A stretch of 64,000 bases of DNA. Source: Gilliamella mensalis. GTDB taxonomy: Bacteria > Pseudomonadota > Gammaproteobacteria > Enterobacterales > Orbaceae. The notes under the pieces are model-generated. The model had not been told where the DNA came from. It ran no database searches and worked only from the letters and a program-made list of their open reading frames with translations. The stretch lies in assembly GCF_900103085.1 (NCBI RefSeq), contig NZ_FMWR01000002.1:124001-188000 (forward strand). The letters run 5' to 3'. Below are positions 1 to 8,772 of this stretch, in pieces (the stretch's first letter is position 1; each line of letters starts with the position of its first letter). Both the position numbers and the translations under genes were made by a program.

Positions 1-623
1 GCATCAACAAATTGATTGGGATTATCCCCATTTTGTACAAACCAATGTACTTTAATACTTTTATTAACAGGTAACGACACCATATCGCTTTTACAATTAA
101 CTTGCATAAAGGCAAAAGCCTTTTGTTTTTTAGGAAGATGCTCAAGTGTATAACAAATAGCTGGAATAGCTGAAACATCGCCCATCAATATCAAACAATC
201 ATTATTAAACTTCAACTTACTGGCAGCGCCAATCAAACCAATTTGATCGCCAATCTTGGCTTTTTGCGACCAAACTGAAGCCAAACCAGTTTCATGAATG
301 GCAAAATCAACAAAAAACTGATTGGCATCACGATCAAATTCGCGCACGCTATAGCTACGAACAAGCTGACGCAACCTATCGTTAACAAGGATTTTATTAT
401 TTTCATCAAGTTGGGGAAACTCAATTAAGCCAGTTAAAGGATCTGGGAACAATAATTTTAAATAAGGACATATCCATAGTGGATCAATATTAACCGGTTT
501 ATTACTACTAAACTGAATACGAATAAAGCTGGGTGAGATTTTTTCAACATTCAATACCGTTAATAATGCATTAACAATGACTTTTTTATTTATTTTAATT
601 TTCTGTTTTTTTTCATCCATCAT
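1..623 (-). CDS. Siderophore-interacting protein (FAD-binding, SIP/ViuB family), 3' end cut by window
   Basis: Reading the minus strand from ATG at 623 (a second ATG follows directly) gives an open frame of 207 codons that runs off the window edge. A well placed AAGGA-type ribosome binding site supports the start. The translation contains LVRSYSVREFD, then DFAIHETGLASVWSQKAK and GDVSAIPAICYTLEHLP, which match the FAD-binding and NAD(P)H-binding parts of ferric-siderophore reductases such as ViuB and E. coli YqjH. Such enzymes release iron from siderophores in the cytoplasm. About 50 residues of the C-terminus should lie outside the window. No iron-regulator (Fur) box was recognised with confidence. 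Confidence 0.82.
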   Translation of the reverse strand, partial: MMDEKKQKIKINKKVIVNALLTVLNVEKISPSFIRIQFSSNKPVNIDPLWICPYLKLLFPDPLTGLIEFPQLDENNKILVNDRLRQLVRSYSVREFDRDANQFFVDFAIHETGLASVWSQKAKIGDQIGLIGAASKLKFNNDCLILMGDVSAIPAICYTLEHLPKKQKAFAFMQVNCKSDMVSLPVNKSIKVHWFVQNGDNPNQFVD

Positions 624-769
624 GCCGATCCTTTATTTATTGTTAGTTGATATCATCATACAACAAAAAATGTTCGAGTAATGCTATTTTTACAATTGAA
701 AAAACAGGTAAATTTGATTAATCTAAAAATAGTAGAATAAGCGTAAACAGCATCGAATTGATAAAAAAC

Positions 770-1432
770 TTAAAATGTTAACGCACCAAAAGTACCACAC
801 CAGTCTTGTTCAAACTTAGTTATTGCTGCCTCCACAGCAGGATCAGAAATAAATAGTTCAGCTACCTCCACTGGCAACGTAATAGATTTACAACCTGCAA
901 GCATACAATCTAGTGCTTGCCTTGGGGTTCTAAAGCTTGCGGCTAACACCATCGACTGTGGGCTGTGCAAATCTAATAGTTTTTGTAACTCAAGTACTGT
1001 ATCTTTGCTATTTCCACCTTGAGCATCGATGCGGTTGACATAAGGCGCGATATATTGAGCCCCAGCTAATGCTGCTAAAAACCCCTGTCCTGCACCATAA
1101 ACAGCCGTGCCTAACGTAGGAATACCTTGTTGGGTTAATTCTTTTATCGCAATCAATCCCTGCTCATTAACAGGAATCTTAGTCACAATTGACGGCACTG
1201 CCTTTCTAAGTTGATGAGCCTCTTTTATCATTTCGTTGGCATTACTTGAAAGTACTTGGGCAAACAGCAATTTATCTGTGCCTAGCACCTCTTGTAATTG
1301 AGCCAATAACGAAAAGATAGGCTTGCCTGATTTTGCCACAATGCTCGGATTAGTGGTCACCCCACAAATGGGCAAAACTTTAGCTAAACGTTTGATCGCG
1401 GCAATATCGGCGGTATCTAAGTATAAATCCAT
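770..1432 (-). CDS. fsa: Fructose-6-phosphate aldolase / transaldolase-like (FSA family)
   Basis: The 220-residue length equals E. coli FsaA/FsaB. The N-terminus [10 protein letters not shown] and the GVTTNPSI motif are typical of the TalB-like class I aldolase barrel, and the Schiff-base lysine falls at Lys85 in TKIPVNEQG, as in FsaA. The enzyme cleaves fructose 6-phosphate to dihydroxyacetone and glyceraldehyde 3-phosphate, or joins them, in the cytoplasm. The gene stands alone and is divergent from the AraC-type regulator at 1690 across a 257-bp gap, so that regulator is a plausible but unproven controller. It is a different family from deoxyribose-phosphate aldolase DeoC despite related chemistry. 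Confidence 0.93.
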   Translation of the reverse strand: MDLYLDTADIAAIKRLAKVLPICGVTTNPSIVAKSGKPIFSLLAQLQEVLGTDKLLFAQVLSSNANEMIKEAHQLRKAVPSIVTKIPVNEQGLIAIKELTQQGIPTLGTAVYGAGQGFLAALAGAQYIAPYVNRIDAQGGNSKDTVLELQKLLDLHSPQSMVLAASFRTPRQALDCMLAGCKSITLPVEVAELFISDPAVEAAITKFEQDWCGTFGALTF

Positions 1433-1689
1433 GGTTAACTCCTAATTTAGAATGAACAATCATTTGTTAACATATAACAACATTTGCATGACAGACATCG
1501 TATGCAGAAATAATCCAACCGCATAGAAGATAATCTTGTTATTTACTGGATTTTTGTACGCTCTTCAAAAAAATGAGATAGAGATCACATAATCGAAAAT
1601 TTAAAATACTTATTAAATAAAAACGGGTTATAACAATTTTTATCTTTTTTAACTGTATATAATCTAAATAAACGTACACTACTTAATTT

Positions 1690-2562
1690 ATGCTTATGAC
1701 AAAATCCATTCACAACGCATTAACCAAGTTTGTAACTGATGAACTAAAAATCAATCGTATTTATTTTGCAAACAGCAGCAATTGCGCCCCTTTGCATGCC
1801 TACCAAGTCAACTTTCCTAGAATTGAAATCATATTAGAAGGCAAACAACAAATGCAATGGGCGGATAACAATGGAAAAATTATTGAAAAAATATTATCGA
1901 CTAATGATCTTTTATATATTTCCGCTCAAAGTTGGAACAACCCCATTTGGACAACCCCTGTTACATTATTAAGTATTTTGTTTGGAAAACAACAAATTGG
2001 AATGAGCTTATTGCACTGGGATGGCACTCAATTAATCCCCCATGGACAAGTAAACAAACCTAGGCGGGGGCCAAGAGTGGGAACATTTATCATTCAAGCA
2101 CTTACAGAACTAAATTGGCAAAATCAACCACTGGAGCAAAACCAAACAGCATACTTTCTGATTCAAAGCTTGCTCAGCAATACACTAGATTTACTTAATG
2201 TTGAGATCGAAACATCATCCAAAACCACCAGCTTATTTGAAGCTATTCGCCAATACATTGATACCCACTTTCGTGAAAATATTACACGCGACTTTTTAGC
2301 TAACATGTTTTACATTTCGCCCAATTATTTATCACATCTATTTCAAAGCGAGGGAAAAATAGGGTTAAATGAATACCTAAATCATATTCGTTTAGAATAT
2401 GCCAAATCGCTATTAAAGGATTATGATCTAAATATAAAAGAAATTGCTCTAGTATCGGGGTTTAAAGATAGTAATTATTTTTGTCGGATTTTTAAAAAAA
2501 AGACAGAGCGAACACCAACCGAATATCGTCGACAATATCATAGTAAGTTAATGTGCAAATAG
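1690..2562 (+). CDS. AraC family transcriptional regulator
   Basis: A 290-residue protein with an N-terminal effector domain (about 1-180) and a C-terminal AraC/XylS double helix-turn-helix from about residue 185. The second helix-turn-helix signature is clear in IKEIALVSGFKDSNYFCRIFKKK followed by TPTEYRRQ, split here to stay short. ATGs at 1690 and 1696 are both possible starts, and no strong Shine-Dalgarno separates them. It is divergent from fsa, which is the usual arrangement for a local activator, but the inducer cannot be read from sequence. The N-terminal domain was not recognised as a specific sugar-binding type. Confidence 0.88.
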   Translation: MLMTKSIHNALTKFVTDELKINRIYFANSSNCAPLHAYQVNFPRIEIILEGKQQMQWADNNGKIIEKILSTNDLLYISAQSWNNPIWTTPVTLLSILFGKQQIGMSLLHWDGTQLIPHGQVNKPRRGPRVGTFIIQALTELNWQNQPLEQNQTAYFLIQSLLSNTLDLLNVEIETSSKTTSLFEAIRQYIDTHFRENITRDFLANMFYISPNYLSHLFQSEGKIGLNEYLNHIRLEYAKSLLKDYDLNIKEIALVSGFKDSNYFCRIFKKKTERTPTEYRRQYHSKLMCK

Positions 2563-2627
2563 TTTTTTCACAGTTAACGTTCAAACACTTTTGTTTTTCA
2601 CAATGACCTATAGAAAAAGTTGAACCA

Positions 2628-2885
2628 TTGGAAGCTCAAGAATTTATTATTAATGATTTTGGTCAGGCTAATTATCAATTTCCAATAAACGATAAGCAAT
2701 CAGCATTTGCAAAATTAGTTGATAACAACGGCAATGAAAAGACTATTTGTTCGAAACAGATTAATCGATTTTTAAATGACAATAAAGCAGAAAAAGGAGA
2801 TAAGATTATAATAAAAGGTGATAAGTTTATAATGAATAAGAATCAGATTAGCAAGTCTATAAACTTATCACAGATAGAAATTTAA
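2628..2885 (+). CDS. Partial plasmid-type protein (resembles C-terminal domain of conjugative relaxase/primase or LPD-type proteins)
   Basis: The frame is open from just after a TGA at 2604 and the only initiator is a weak TTG at 2628, so this is probably a leftover C-terminal piece. The 85 residues include NDFGQANYQF, DNNGNEKTICSK and AEKGDKIIIKG. These follow the pattern 'hGxAxYxF ... sYfVtL ... G.ekTlWGvdL ... GDkI.l' that I associate with a small domain at the ends of plasmid relaxases and mobile-element proteins. The tryptophan of the usual TLWG motif is missing. It sits beside an EexN-like gene and other mobile debris, which supports a plasmid or ICE origin. Function is not claimed. Confidence 0.45.
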   Translation: MEAQEFIINDFGQANYQFPINDKQSAFAKLVDNNGNEKTICSKQINRFLNDNKAEKGDKIIIKGDKFIMNKNQISKSINLSQIEI

Positions 2886-2909
2886 AAGCCGCTTTAAAGG
2901 GCTTTTAAA
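2881..2909. terminator. Hairpin between convergent genes
   Basis: TTTAAAAGCC at 2881-2890 pairs perfectly with GGCTTTTAAA at 2900-2909 around a 9-nt loop. It lies between the convergent frames at 2628-2885 and 2919-3134 and could end transcription from either side. There is no separate U-tract beyond the stem, so its strength is doubtful. Confidence 0.4.
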
Positions 2910-2918
2910 ACTTGCATA

Positions 2919-3134
2919 CTAATTCCAACTTGCATTACCAACTCTATTTTTTGAAACCATTGCTTTGTGAGAGTTTTGACAATTCAAGCTATCACCATCA
3001 ATCTCACCATTTTTACATTTTTTACGGTATTCATCTAGTAGTTCTTTGTTATTTTTAAAATCTTCTACAGTATAGGTCTTTTCATTACATCCGAATAAAA
3101 ACATGGCAGTAATCATTACTAGTATTTTTTTCAT
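2919..3134 (-). CDS. EexN family lipoprotein (entry-exclusion-like)
   Basis: A 71-residue protein with a lipoprotein signal: MKK, a hydrophobic core and a lipobox ending FLFGC at Cys16. After this comes YTVEDFKNNKELLDEYRKKC and GDSLNCQN, the 'T.e.y..n...l.e....C......d..NC..A' pattern of EexN-type lipoproteins encoded in conjugative type IV secretion regions. These proteins are thought to block entry of a related plasmid. No other transfer gene is near it, so here it is probably a relic or a captured single gene. An AAGGA ribosome binding site lies upstream of ATG at 3134. Confidence 0.66.
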   Translation of the reverse strand: MKKILVMITAMFLFGCNEKTYTVEDFKNNKELLDEYRKKCKNGEIDGDSLNCQNSHKAMVSKNRVGNASWN

Positions 3135-3167
3135 ATAAATTCCTTATAATTGTGGGTTAATATTAAA

Positions 3168-3428
3168 TTAAGATCTATTGTGTTTCGTTAAGTAATCATT
3201 TACTGCTAATCTTAGCAAATCAGATATTGTTTTTAAAGGCAACTTTGCTCGTTTATTTTTTATTGCAATATCTTCTAATTCTTCATATTAGCTTTCATCA
3301 ATTTCAAACGAAATTTTTCTCATAACTTTAGATTTAGATTCTTTTTTACCGCTAGAATATGGACGATCTGCTAATTCATCAGCCAGTTTATTTGCTTAGT
3401 TGTTTATAGTAATTTGATAAGGCTTTGT
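3168..3428 (-). pseudogene. Broken ribbon-helix-helix DNA-binding protein (CopG/Arc-like antitoxin or plasmid repressor)
   Basis: On the minus strand one frame reads through KLADELADRPYSSG, then MRKISFEIDES, a stop, YEELEDIAIKNKRAK and TISDLLRLAVNDYLTKH before a final TAA at 3168-3170. The pattern 'beta strand - helix - T.sdllR.Av..yL' is that of plasmid and toxin-antitoxin ribbon-helix-helix proteins. Two in-frame stops, at 3288-3290 and 3396-3398, interrupt it, so it cannot make the full protein unless these are sequence errors. The frame is open to about 3428 but I see no clear start codon. It belongs to the mobile debris at 2563-3750. Confidence 0.55.
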
Positions 3429-3443
3429 AATGAGTATAAATAA

Positions 3444-3744
3444 AAAACAAAATTAACACTTTATCAAAGACAAGAGACTTGTCACATAAATCATAAAGAA
3501 AGAATAACTGTCACTGATTTAGCTAAACGCTTTATGGTTAGTCGTCTGACTATTTATAACGTACTAAAGAAAGCCAGATTGAAGCTGTTTGTGCCTCTAA
3601 CGAGTAAAGGTAAACGTTATAAAACAATTAGTTATCAATCTAAATATCTGGTTAAAGTTAAAAAGTCCATTGAAGATAAACTAAGACAACAAGCTAACTA
3701 AACACTATAACAAAACCTATCCGGGCGAAATAATCACTGGATAG
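3444..3744 (+). pseudogene. Frameshifted N-terminal fragment of a DDE integrase/transposase (IS481-like)
   Basis: An open frame from 3444 gives ITVTDLAKRFMVSRLTIYN then VLKKARLKLFVPLTSKGKRY, ending at TAA 3699-3701. The helix-turn-helix plus 'lFvPl.s..kRy' is typical of the leader domain of integrase-core transposases. In the next frame the sequence goes on with HYNKTYPGEIIT (3703-3741), which resembles the 'RYNksYPGElvH.D' stretch that opens the catalytic core, and then stops at 3742. The gene is therefore frameshifted near 3700 and truncated before the DDE residues. The homology ends about 12 bp from the first CRISPR repeat. The IS family name is my best match only. Confidence 0.6.
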
Positions 3745-3756
3745 CATAACCAATGA

Positions 3757-3844
3757 TTTCTAAACCGCCTATGCGGCGGTAAACCATGAAGTTGAATTAA
3801 CGGAGTTAAAAGGGGATTTCTAAACCGCCTATGCGGCGGTAAAC
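3757..3844 (-). CRISPR. Type I-F mini-array: two identical 28-nt repeats, one 32-nt spacer
   Basis: Identical 28-nt repeats lie at 3757-3784 and 3817-3844, and a 32-nt spacer at 3785-3816. The repeat read on the minus strand begins GTTTACCGCC and ends GGTTTAGAAA, matching the shape of type I-F repeats (GTTCACTGCC...CTTAGAAA). Its internal CCGCC-GCATA-GGCGG forms the 5-bp stem with 5-nt loop seen in I-F crRNA. Repeat and spacer lengths are exactly those of I-F. Orientation puts the leader at 3845 and above and the trailer next to the transposase remnant. No cas1, cas2-3, csy or tniQ gene is in the window. The 264 bp from 3845 to the end of proP hold no gene and would include the leader. Confidence 0.82.
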
Positions 3845-4108
3845 TAGAAACCGATATACTATAAACCTTGTTTAGCAAAAGGCAAATAGGATTTCTGTTT
3901 TCAAAAACCCTTTTTTGTAGCGCCTGCCTAATGTGTTGTTTTTATGTACTTTAATTTATTAATAAAAAAAAGGGTTGGCAGCGATTTGGTTATTTCTATG
4001 ATGAGTTAATTTTACCATTAAAAAATCATTCAGGTAGAACATTGATTTTATTAATTTTTATTTTTGTATGTTTTTAAAGTAAAACATACAAATTCCAAAA
4101 ATAAAAAA

Positions 4109-5614
4109 TCAATCTAACTTAGGATGCTGATCCACTAAATTCTGTCGCTGAGCCTGCAGGGTTTCGATCTTCTGTTCAATATCTTCGACTTTGTGCTCAA
4201 TTGTGTCAAAGTGATCCGATAAGATTTCTTTGGCTTCTGAACGATCTGATGCCGCTGGCGTTGCGCCACGCAATGGTTGATTTGCGGTTTCTCTCATCTT
4301 TATGCCAGTAACTAAACCAATTAATGCTACAACCATTAAATAATATGCTGGCATATATAGATTATGACTTTCTTCAACCAGCCAAGCGATAACGGTAGGT
4401 GTCGCACCGGCAACTAATACCGAGATATTAAAAGATATCGCCAAGGCACTATAACGAATACTAGTTGGAAAGATAGCCGGTAAAATGGAAGCCATAACGC
4501 CAGTAAAACAGTTAAGTAATACAGCTAAAATCAGTAATCCTAAGAAAATAAGACCAATAATGTCACTATTGATCATAATAAATGCGGGATAAGAAAGAAT
4601 TAATAAACCTAAGCTACCGCCAATAATAAATGGTCGGCGACCTATTTTATCACTAATAAATCCAATCAATGGTTGCACAAATAGCATGCCTATCATAATG
4701 GCAATAATAATTAGCACCCCATGTTCCGTATGATAATTTAAGTTGTGAGATAAGTAGCTAGGCATATAGGTAAGCAACATGTAATAAGTTACATTAGTGA
4801 CAATCACGAGTCCTACACAAACCAGTAGGCTCTGCCAATATTTGGTTATGATCTCTTTAAATGTCATTTTAGGTTGATTGGTAATATGATCACGATCATT
4901 TTGGTCCATTAAATCGGTGTGCTGTTGAAATGCTGGTGTTTCATCTAATGCATGACGTAAATACAGCCCAATTAATCCAAGCGGCAAAGCAAATAAGAAT
5001 GGAATTCGCCAGCCCCAATCATGAAATGCATTTTTGCCAAGAATGCTTGATAATAACACAACTAAACCTGCGCCAACTAAAAACCCAGCAATAGAACCAA
5101 AATCTAACCAACTTCCCATAAAACCTCGTTTACGATCTGGCGAGTATTCGGCAACAAATATGGCTGCGCCAGAATATTCTCCTCCAATTGAAAAGCCTTG
5201 AGCAAATTTAGCTAACAGTAATAATACGGGCGCAGCAATACCAATTGATGCGTAAGAAGGAATTAAACCGATACAAAAAGTACTTAACGACATTATGATA
5301 ATAGTGATTGATAATACTTTTTGCCTTCCAAATTTATCGCCAAGAACACCAAAAACTAAGCCACCTAACGGGCGAACTAAAAACGGTACCGAAAATGTGG
5401 CAAGCGCTGCCACCATTTGAACACTTGGTGATGCATCAGGGAAAAAAACTTGCCCCAATACATAAGCTAAAAAACCATATACGCCAAAATCAAACCACTC
5501 CATTGCATTACCTAACGCCGCTGCGGTAATGGCTTTTTTTAACTTACTATCATCAATTATTAGAATATCATTGATGTTTAATGGTTTGTTTTTGGACTTT
5601 CTTATTTTTTTCAT
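4109..5614 (-). CDS. proP: Proline/betaine:H+ symporter ProP
   Basis: ProP imports proline, glycine betaine and other osmolytes with protons across the inner membrane and senses osmolality. The protein is near-identical in layout to E. coli ProP (500 residues): IIDDSKLKKAITAAALGNAM at the start, AEYSPDRKRGFMGSW in the loop between helices, 12 membrane segments, and a C-terminal tail from about residue 460 (EAKEILSDHFDTIEHKVED and on) with the heptad pattern of the osmosensory coiled coil. ATG at 5614 was chosen over an upstream in-frame ATG at 5719, because it reproduces the family N-terminus and has AGGCGG just before it. This gives 501 residues. The gene is monocistronic. Confidence 0.96.
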   Translation of the reverse strand: MKKIRKSKNKPLNINDILIIDDSKLKKAITAAALGNAMEWFDFGVYGFLAYVLGQVFFPDASPSVQMVAALATFSVPFLVRPLGGLVFGVLGDKFGRQKVLSITIIIMSLSTFCIGLIPSYASIGIAAPVLLLLAKFAQGFSIGGEYSGAAIFVAEYSPDRKRGFMGSWLDFGSIAGFLVGAGLVVLLSSILGKNAFHDWGWRIPFLFALPLGLIGLYLRHALDETPAFQQHTDLMDQNDRDHITNQPKMTFKEIITKYWQSLLVCVGLVIVTNVTYYMLLTYMPSYLSHNLNYHTEHGVLIIIAIMIGMLFVQPLIGFISDKIGRRPFIIGGSLGLLILSYPAFIMINSDIIGLIFLGLLILAVLLNCFTGVMASILPAIFPTSIRYSALAISFNISVLVAGATPTVIAWLVEESHNLYMPAYYLMVVALIGLVTGIKMRETANQPLRGATPAASDRSEAKEILSDHFDTIEHKVEDIEQKIETLQAQRQNLVDQHPKLD

Positions 5615-5949
5615 AAAATACCGCCTGTTTACATACAAATAATAAAAAGGAATGATGCAACAAGGTAAACGGTTACCTTTGAATACATAAAGAACAATAC
5701 TTTTTGGACTACACATCAAAATGTGTTTATCAGTTAATTAAAATCGAAGCAAAAGACAGCAAAGATAAAAAAAGAGGATAATAAAAAAGCAAAAACTGAA
5801 GTTTTATTGTCTATTTTGTTTTTACCAAATCACAACAAAACAATTCCTTTTCGTGAAGATTGAGTACCAATTATAGCAAAATCCCCCTATTTTGTAAAAT
5901 CCAGCAAATAAACTGCTAATGATGTAGCGGTGTAAACATAATTAGCGGT

Positions 5950-6831
5950 TTATTTTTTTGAACAAAAATAGATCCCAATCACAATGAATACTATCGAAAC
6001 AAGATGAAAATAGGCAACTGGTGTATGTAAAAACACAATACTGAAAATGCCGGCTGATAAGGGGATGATATGGGTATAAATTTGCCCTCTGGTTGCACCA
6101 ATTTCAACTATGCCTTTATTCCAAAATAAATAAGATAGCCAAGATGCAAAAATAGCGATATATAGTAAACCAAGCAAAAAGTCAGGGGTAGTATAATGTG
6201 CTAGGTTAGAAACTGGATAACAATAAAAATAGACTAAAGCAATGGGCAATAGCATTGCTGAACCTAACACTGCACTGATAGTTACAAAGGTATTACCCGA
6301 TATCGATTTATCTTTTAACCGCAAAAATGCGCTATAACAAGCCCAGCTTAGTGCCGATGCCATTGCCCACAGGTCACCTTTATTGATATTGCTAAGTTCA
6401 GTTAAATTGGTTAGGTTTCCTTGTAAAATTAAATAAATCACACCGATAGTACTAAATAAAACCCCTAAAATATTATTTTTTGAAATCGTATCATTAAATA
6501 ATAATTTATTCATAACCAATACCATGCATGGCGTTGCCGAAAGGTAAATTGACGCATTAAGCGATGAGGTATATTGCAATCCAATATAAAGTGTTAACGG
6601 GAACAAAATTTGCCCAAAAATAGCAAGCAAACATATAGACCAAATCGATTTTTTAATTTTTGGCAGATCATTACGGAGTTGTTGGTGATATAAACACAAT
6701 AATAACAGCGCAGTGATAATCCATCGACCTTCAGATATTACCATAGGATCGGCTTGTGTAACCAATACTCGCCCAATAACATAATTTCCGCCCCAAAAGC
6801 AAGCCGCTAATGTAAGTAATAAATATGGCAT
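5950..6831 (-). CDS. EamA/DMT superfamily transporter
   Basis: The 293-residue protein has about ten hydrophobic segments arranged as two repeated EamA halves (roughly 1-135 and 150-290). The first half opens with LTLAACFWGGNYVIGRVL and the second contains GDLWAMASALSWACYSAFLR, both classic drug/metabolite transporter signatures. Family members export amino acids, metabolites or drugs, and the substrate here cannot be inferred. It is read away from ypfJ across a 221-bp divergent region. No linked regulator is present. Confidence 0.85.
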   Translation of the reverse strand: MPYLLLTLAACFWGGNYVIGRVLVTQADPMVISEGRWIITALLLLCLYHQQLRNDLPKIKKSIWSICLLAIFGQILFPLTLYIGLQYTSSLNASIYLSATPCMVLVMNKLLFNDTISKNNILGVLFSTIGVIYLILQGNLTNLTELSNINKGDLWAMASALSWACYSAFLRLKDKSISGNTFVTISAVLGSAMLLPIALVYFYCYPVSNLAHYTTPDFLLGLLYIAIFASWLSYLFWNKGIVEIGATRGQIYTHIIPLSAGIFSIVFLHTPVAYFHLVSIVFIVIGIYFCSKK

Positions 6832-7052
6832 GATAATACCCTAACATCAGAGTAAAGATATAATGATTGATCGGGTTATTATATACCTATAGATAGTAAA
6901 AAAATAATGAATTTGGAAAATACTCCTACTTAATTTATATTCGCTCACATTATGCCAATGTATTTTAATTGTGACGTTAATATTAACTTAACCTAGAATC
7001 CTTATTTGTTATCCTTTAAAATAATTAAAACAAAATTGATAAGGTGGCCCTT

Positions 7053-7910
7053 ATGCGCTGGAGAGACCAAAGAGAGAGTGATAACATCGAAGATCGTCGC
7101 TCACAATCAGGAAGTGAAATGGGAACGCGAATCCCAATTGGAGGTAAAGGCAAAATTGTATTATTTATTGTGGTGTTAGTAGCAGGCTATTATGGCGTTG
7201 ATTTGACTGGCTTGCTAAATTCAACCTTAATTGATGCCAGCAATACTGAGCAAAACACTAATCAATCTTCGATTGACGATGCAGATGCTGCTAAATTTAC
7301 ATCAATCATTTTAGCCAGTACTGAAGATTATTGGCATCAGGAATTTCAACGTTTAGGTAAAACTTATATCCCCCCTAAGTTGGTACTTTACAAGGGCACG
7401 ACAAGAACATCGTGCGGTACAGGGCAAACCTTTATGGGGCCGTTCTATTGCAGTATTGATAAATCCGTTTATCTAGATATGTCTTTCTATCAAGAGATGA
7501 AACAGCGATTTGGTGGTGGAGGTGATTTTGCTCAAGGTTATGTGATTGCGCATGAAATTGGTCATCATGTACAAAATTTGCTGGGGACATTTAGCTATGT
7601 AGAGCATTTAAAACAGACACAATCAGCACTCACAAGTAATCAATTATCGGTTAAGTTAGAATTACAAGCCGATTGTTTTGCTGGTATGTGGGGCAATGCA
7701 ATGCAACAGCAAAACCGACTAGATGTAGGTGATATTGAACAAGCCTTAAACACCGCAAACGCCATTGGCGATGACCGCTTACAACAGCAAAGTGAAGGAT
7801 ACGTCGTGCCCGATAGTTTTACACACGGCACATCTAAACAACGTTATACATGGTTTAAACGTGGATTTGATAGTGGTTCAATTAATGAATGTAATACATT
7901 TACCCAATAA
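7053..7910 (+). CDS. ypfJ: Neutral zinc metallopeptidase, YpfJ family
   Basis: ATG at 7053 gives 285 residues beginning [16 protein letters not shown], like E. coli YpfJ, with AAGGTGG as ribosome binding site. A GTG nine bases upstream is in frame but lies inside that site. One membrane segment ([21 protein letters not shown], about residues 31-51) anchors the protein. The zinc-protease motif HEIGHH follows AQGYVIA, and ELQADCFAG supplies the third ligand, as in the KPN_02809-type peptidases. The C-terminus keeps [18 protein letters not shown]. The cellular substrate of this family is not well established. Confidence 0.92.
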   Translation: MRWRDQRESDNIEDRRSQSGSEMGTRIPIGGKGKIVLFIVVLVAGYYGVDLTGLLNSTLIDASNTEQNTNQSSIDDADAAKFTSIILASTEDYWHQEFQRLGKTYIPPKLVLYKGTTRTSCGTGQTFMGPFYCSIDKSVYLDMSFYQEMKQRFGGGGDFAQGYVIAHEIGHHVQNLLGTFSYVEHLKQTQSALTSNQLSVKLELQADCFAGMWGNAMQQQNRLDVGDIEQALNTANAIGDDRLQQQSEGYVVPDSFTHGTSKQRYTWFKRGFDSGSINECNTFTQ

Positions 7911-7918
7911 AAAAGACT

Positions 7919-8673
7919 ATGTTAACTAAATTAGTTAACCGCATTTTGTTAGTAAATGATGATGGGTTTGACGCACCAGGCATTAAGCTATTGCAAGAAG
8001 TAGCAAAAAATAGCGCTCGAGGTTTGGATTGTTGCGCCAGCGATAGATCAAAGTGGTGTATCGTGTTCGGTTAGTCTAACCTCGCCATTTAGAGTGGATC
8101 AGCGTGGTAAACAAGAATTTGCCGTGTATGGCACGTCTGTCGATTGTCATTATTTGCAATTAAATATTTAATAGCTTACCTGATCTCGTGCTATCTGAGA
8201 TCAATAATAGTTCGAATGTCGGGTTTGAAACAATCTTATCTGGCACAGTTGATGCAACAATGATGGCAATGACTTTGGAAATTCCTGCGATAGCGCTAAG
8301 TCAAGTAACCAATGAAGATAATCAGCCAACTAACTGGGATTGTGTTAAGCATCATGCTCAATCAATTATTACTAAATTACTTTCGTTATCGACTCCGCAA
8401 AATATCTGCTGTAATGTTAAGTTTCCAGCCTGTTCGGCACATCAAGTTAAAGGTTTGAAAATAACCAAGCAAGGCGATAGCGATGTGAGTCGTTTTGTGG
8501 TAATGCCAACCCAAGATCCCCAAGGCAATGACTATTTGTGGTTTAGAGCTAAACGCAATTTGCAAATACTTGATGATAATAAAGAGTTTGATGCTGTTAA
8601 CGCAAACTTTATTGCCATAACGCCGTTGGGTTATGAAAGAACAAATTATACTTTTTATAAAAATTTATTATAG
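7919..8673 (+). pseudogene. surE: Decayed surE-like 5'/3'-nucleotidase gene
   Basis: Three frames must be joined to read SurE. Frame one from ATG 7919 gives RILLVNDDGFDAPGIKLLQE, with the metal-binding NDDG motif. A +1 shift near 8022 continues with VWIVAPAIDQSGVSCSVSLT and YGTSVDCHYLQLN, then two stops. A second +1 shift near 8172 gives SLPDLVLSEINNSSNVGFET and LSGTVDATMMAM, ending at 8673. SurE normally has 'DLVvSGIN.G.N.G...ySGTV'. The GIN motif has already drifted to EIN, so decay looks old rather than a sequencing error. SurE dephosphorylates nucleoside monophosphates. Confidence 0.83.
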
Positions 8674-8701
8674 ATGTTTGATATTTAAAATCATTTTAGT
8701 T

Positions 8702-8740
8702 ATTCGTCTTCATTGCTTTTGGGAAGACGAATCTATTTTT
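8702..8740. terminator. Hairpin terminator between surE remnant and MFS gene
   Basis: ATTCGTCTTC at 8702-8711 pairs perfectly with GAAGACGAAT at 8723-8732 and is followed by CTATTTTT. It sits between two convergent units and can serve the + strand as an intrinsic terminator. Confidence 0.75.
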
Positions 8741-8772
8741 AATTATCCCCTATTAATTCGCTGTTAATCCAG

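Noticed and set aside
233-424. A 63-residue membrane-like ORF on the minus strand
   Set aside because: It is an out-of-phase shadow of the siderophore-interacting protein gene, which is open through the whole region.
770-1432. Reading the aldolase as deoC, completing the deoxynucleoside route
   Set aside because: Length, N-terminus and Lys85 context are those of fructose-6-phosphate aldolase, not of DeoC.
4063-4092. Long inverted repeat TTTGTATGTTTT/AAAACATACAAA after proP as a terminator
   Set aside because: The stem is perfect but no U-tract follows it on the proP strand, so I do not call it a terminator. It could be a weak hairpin only.
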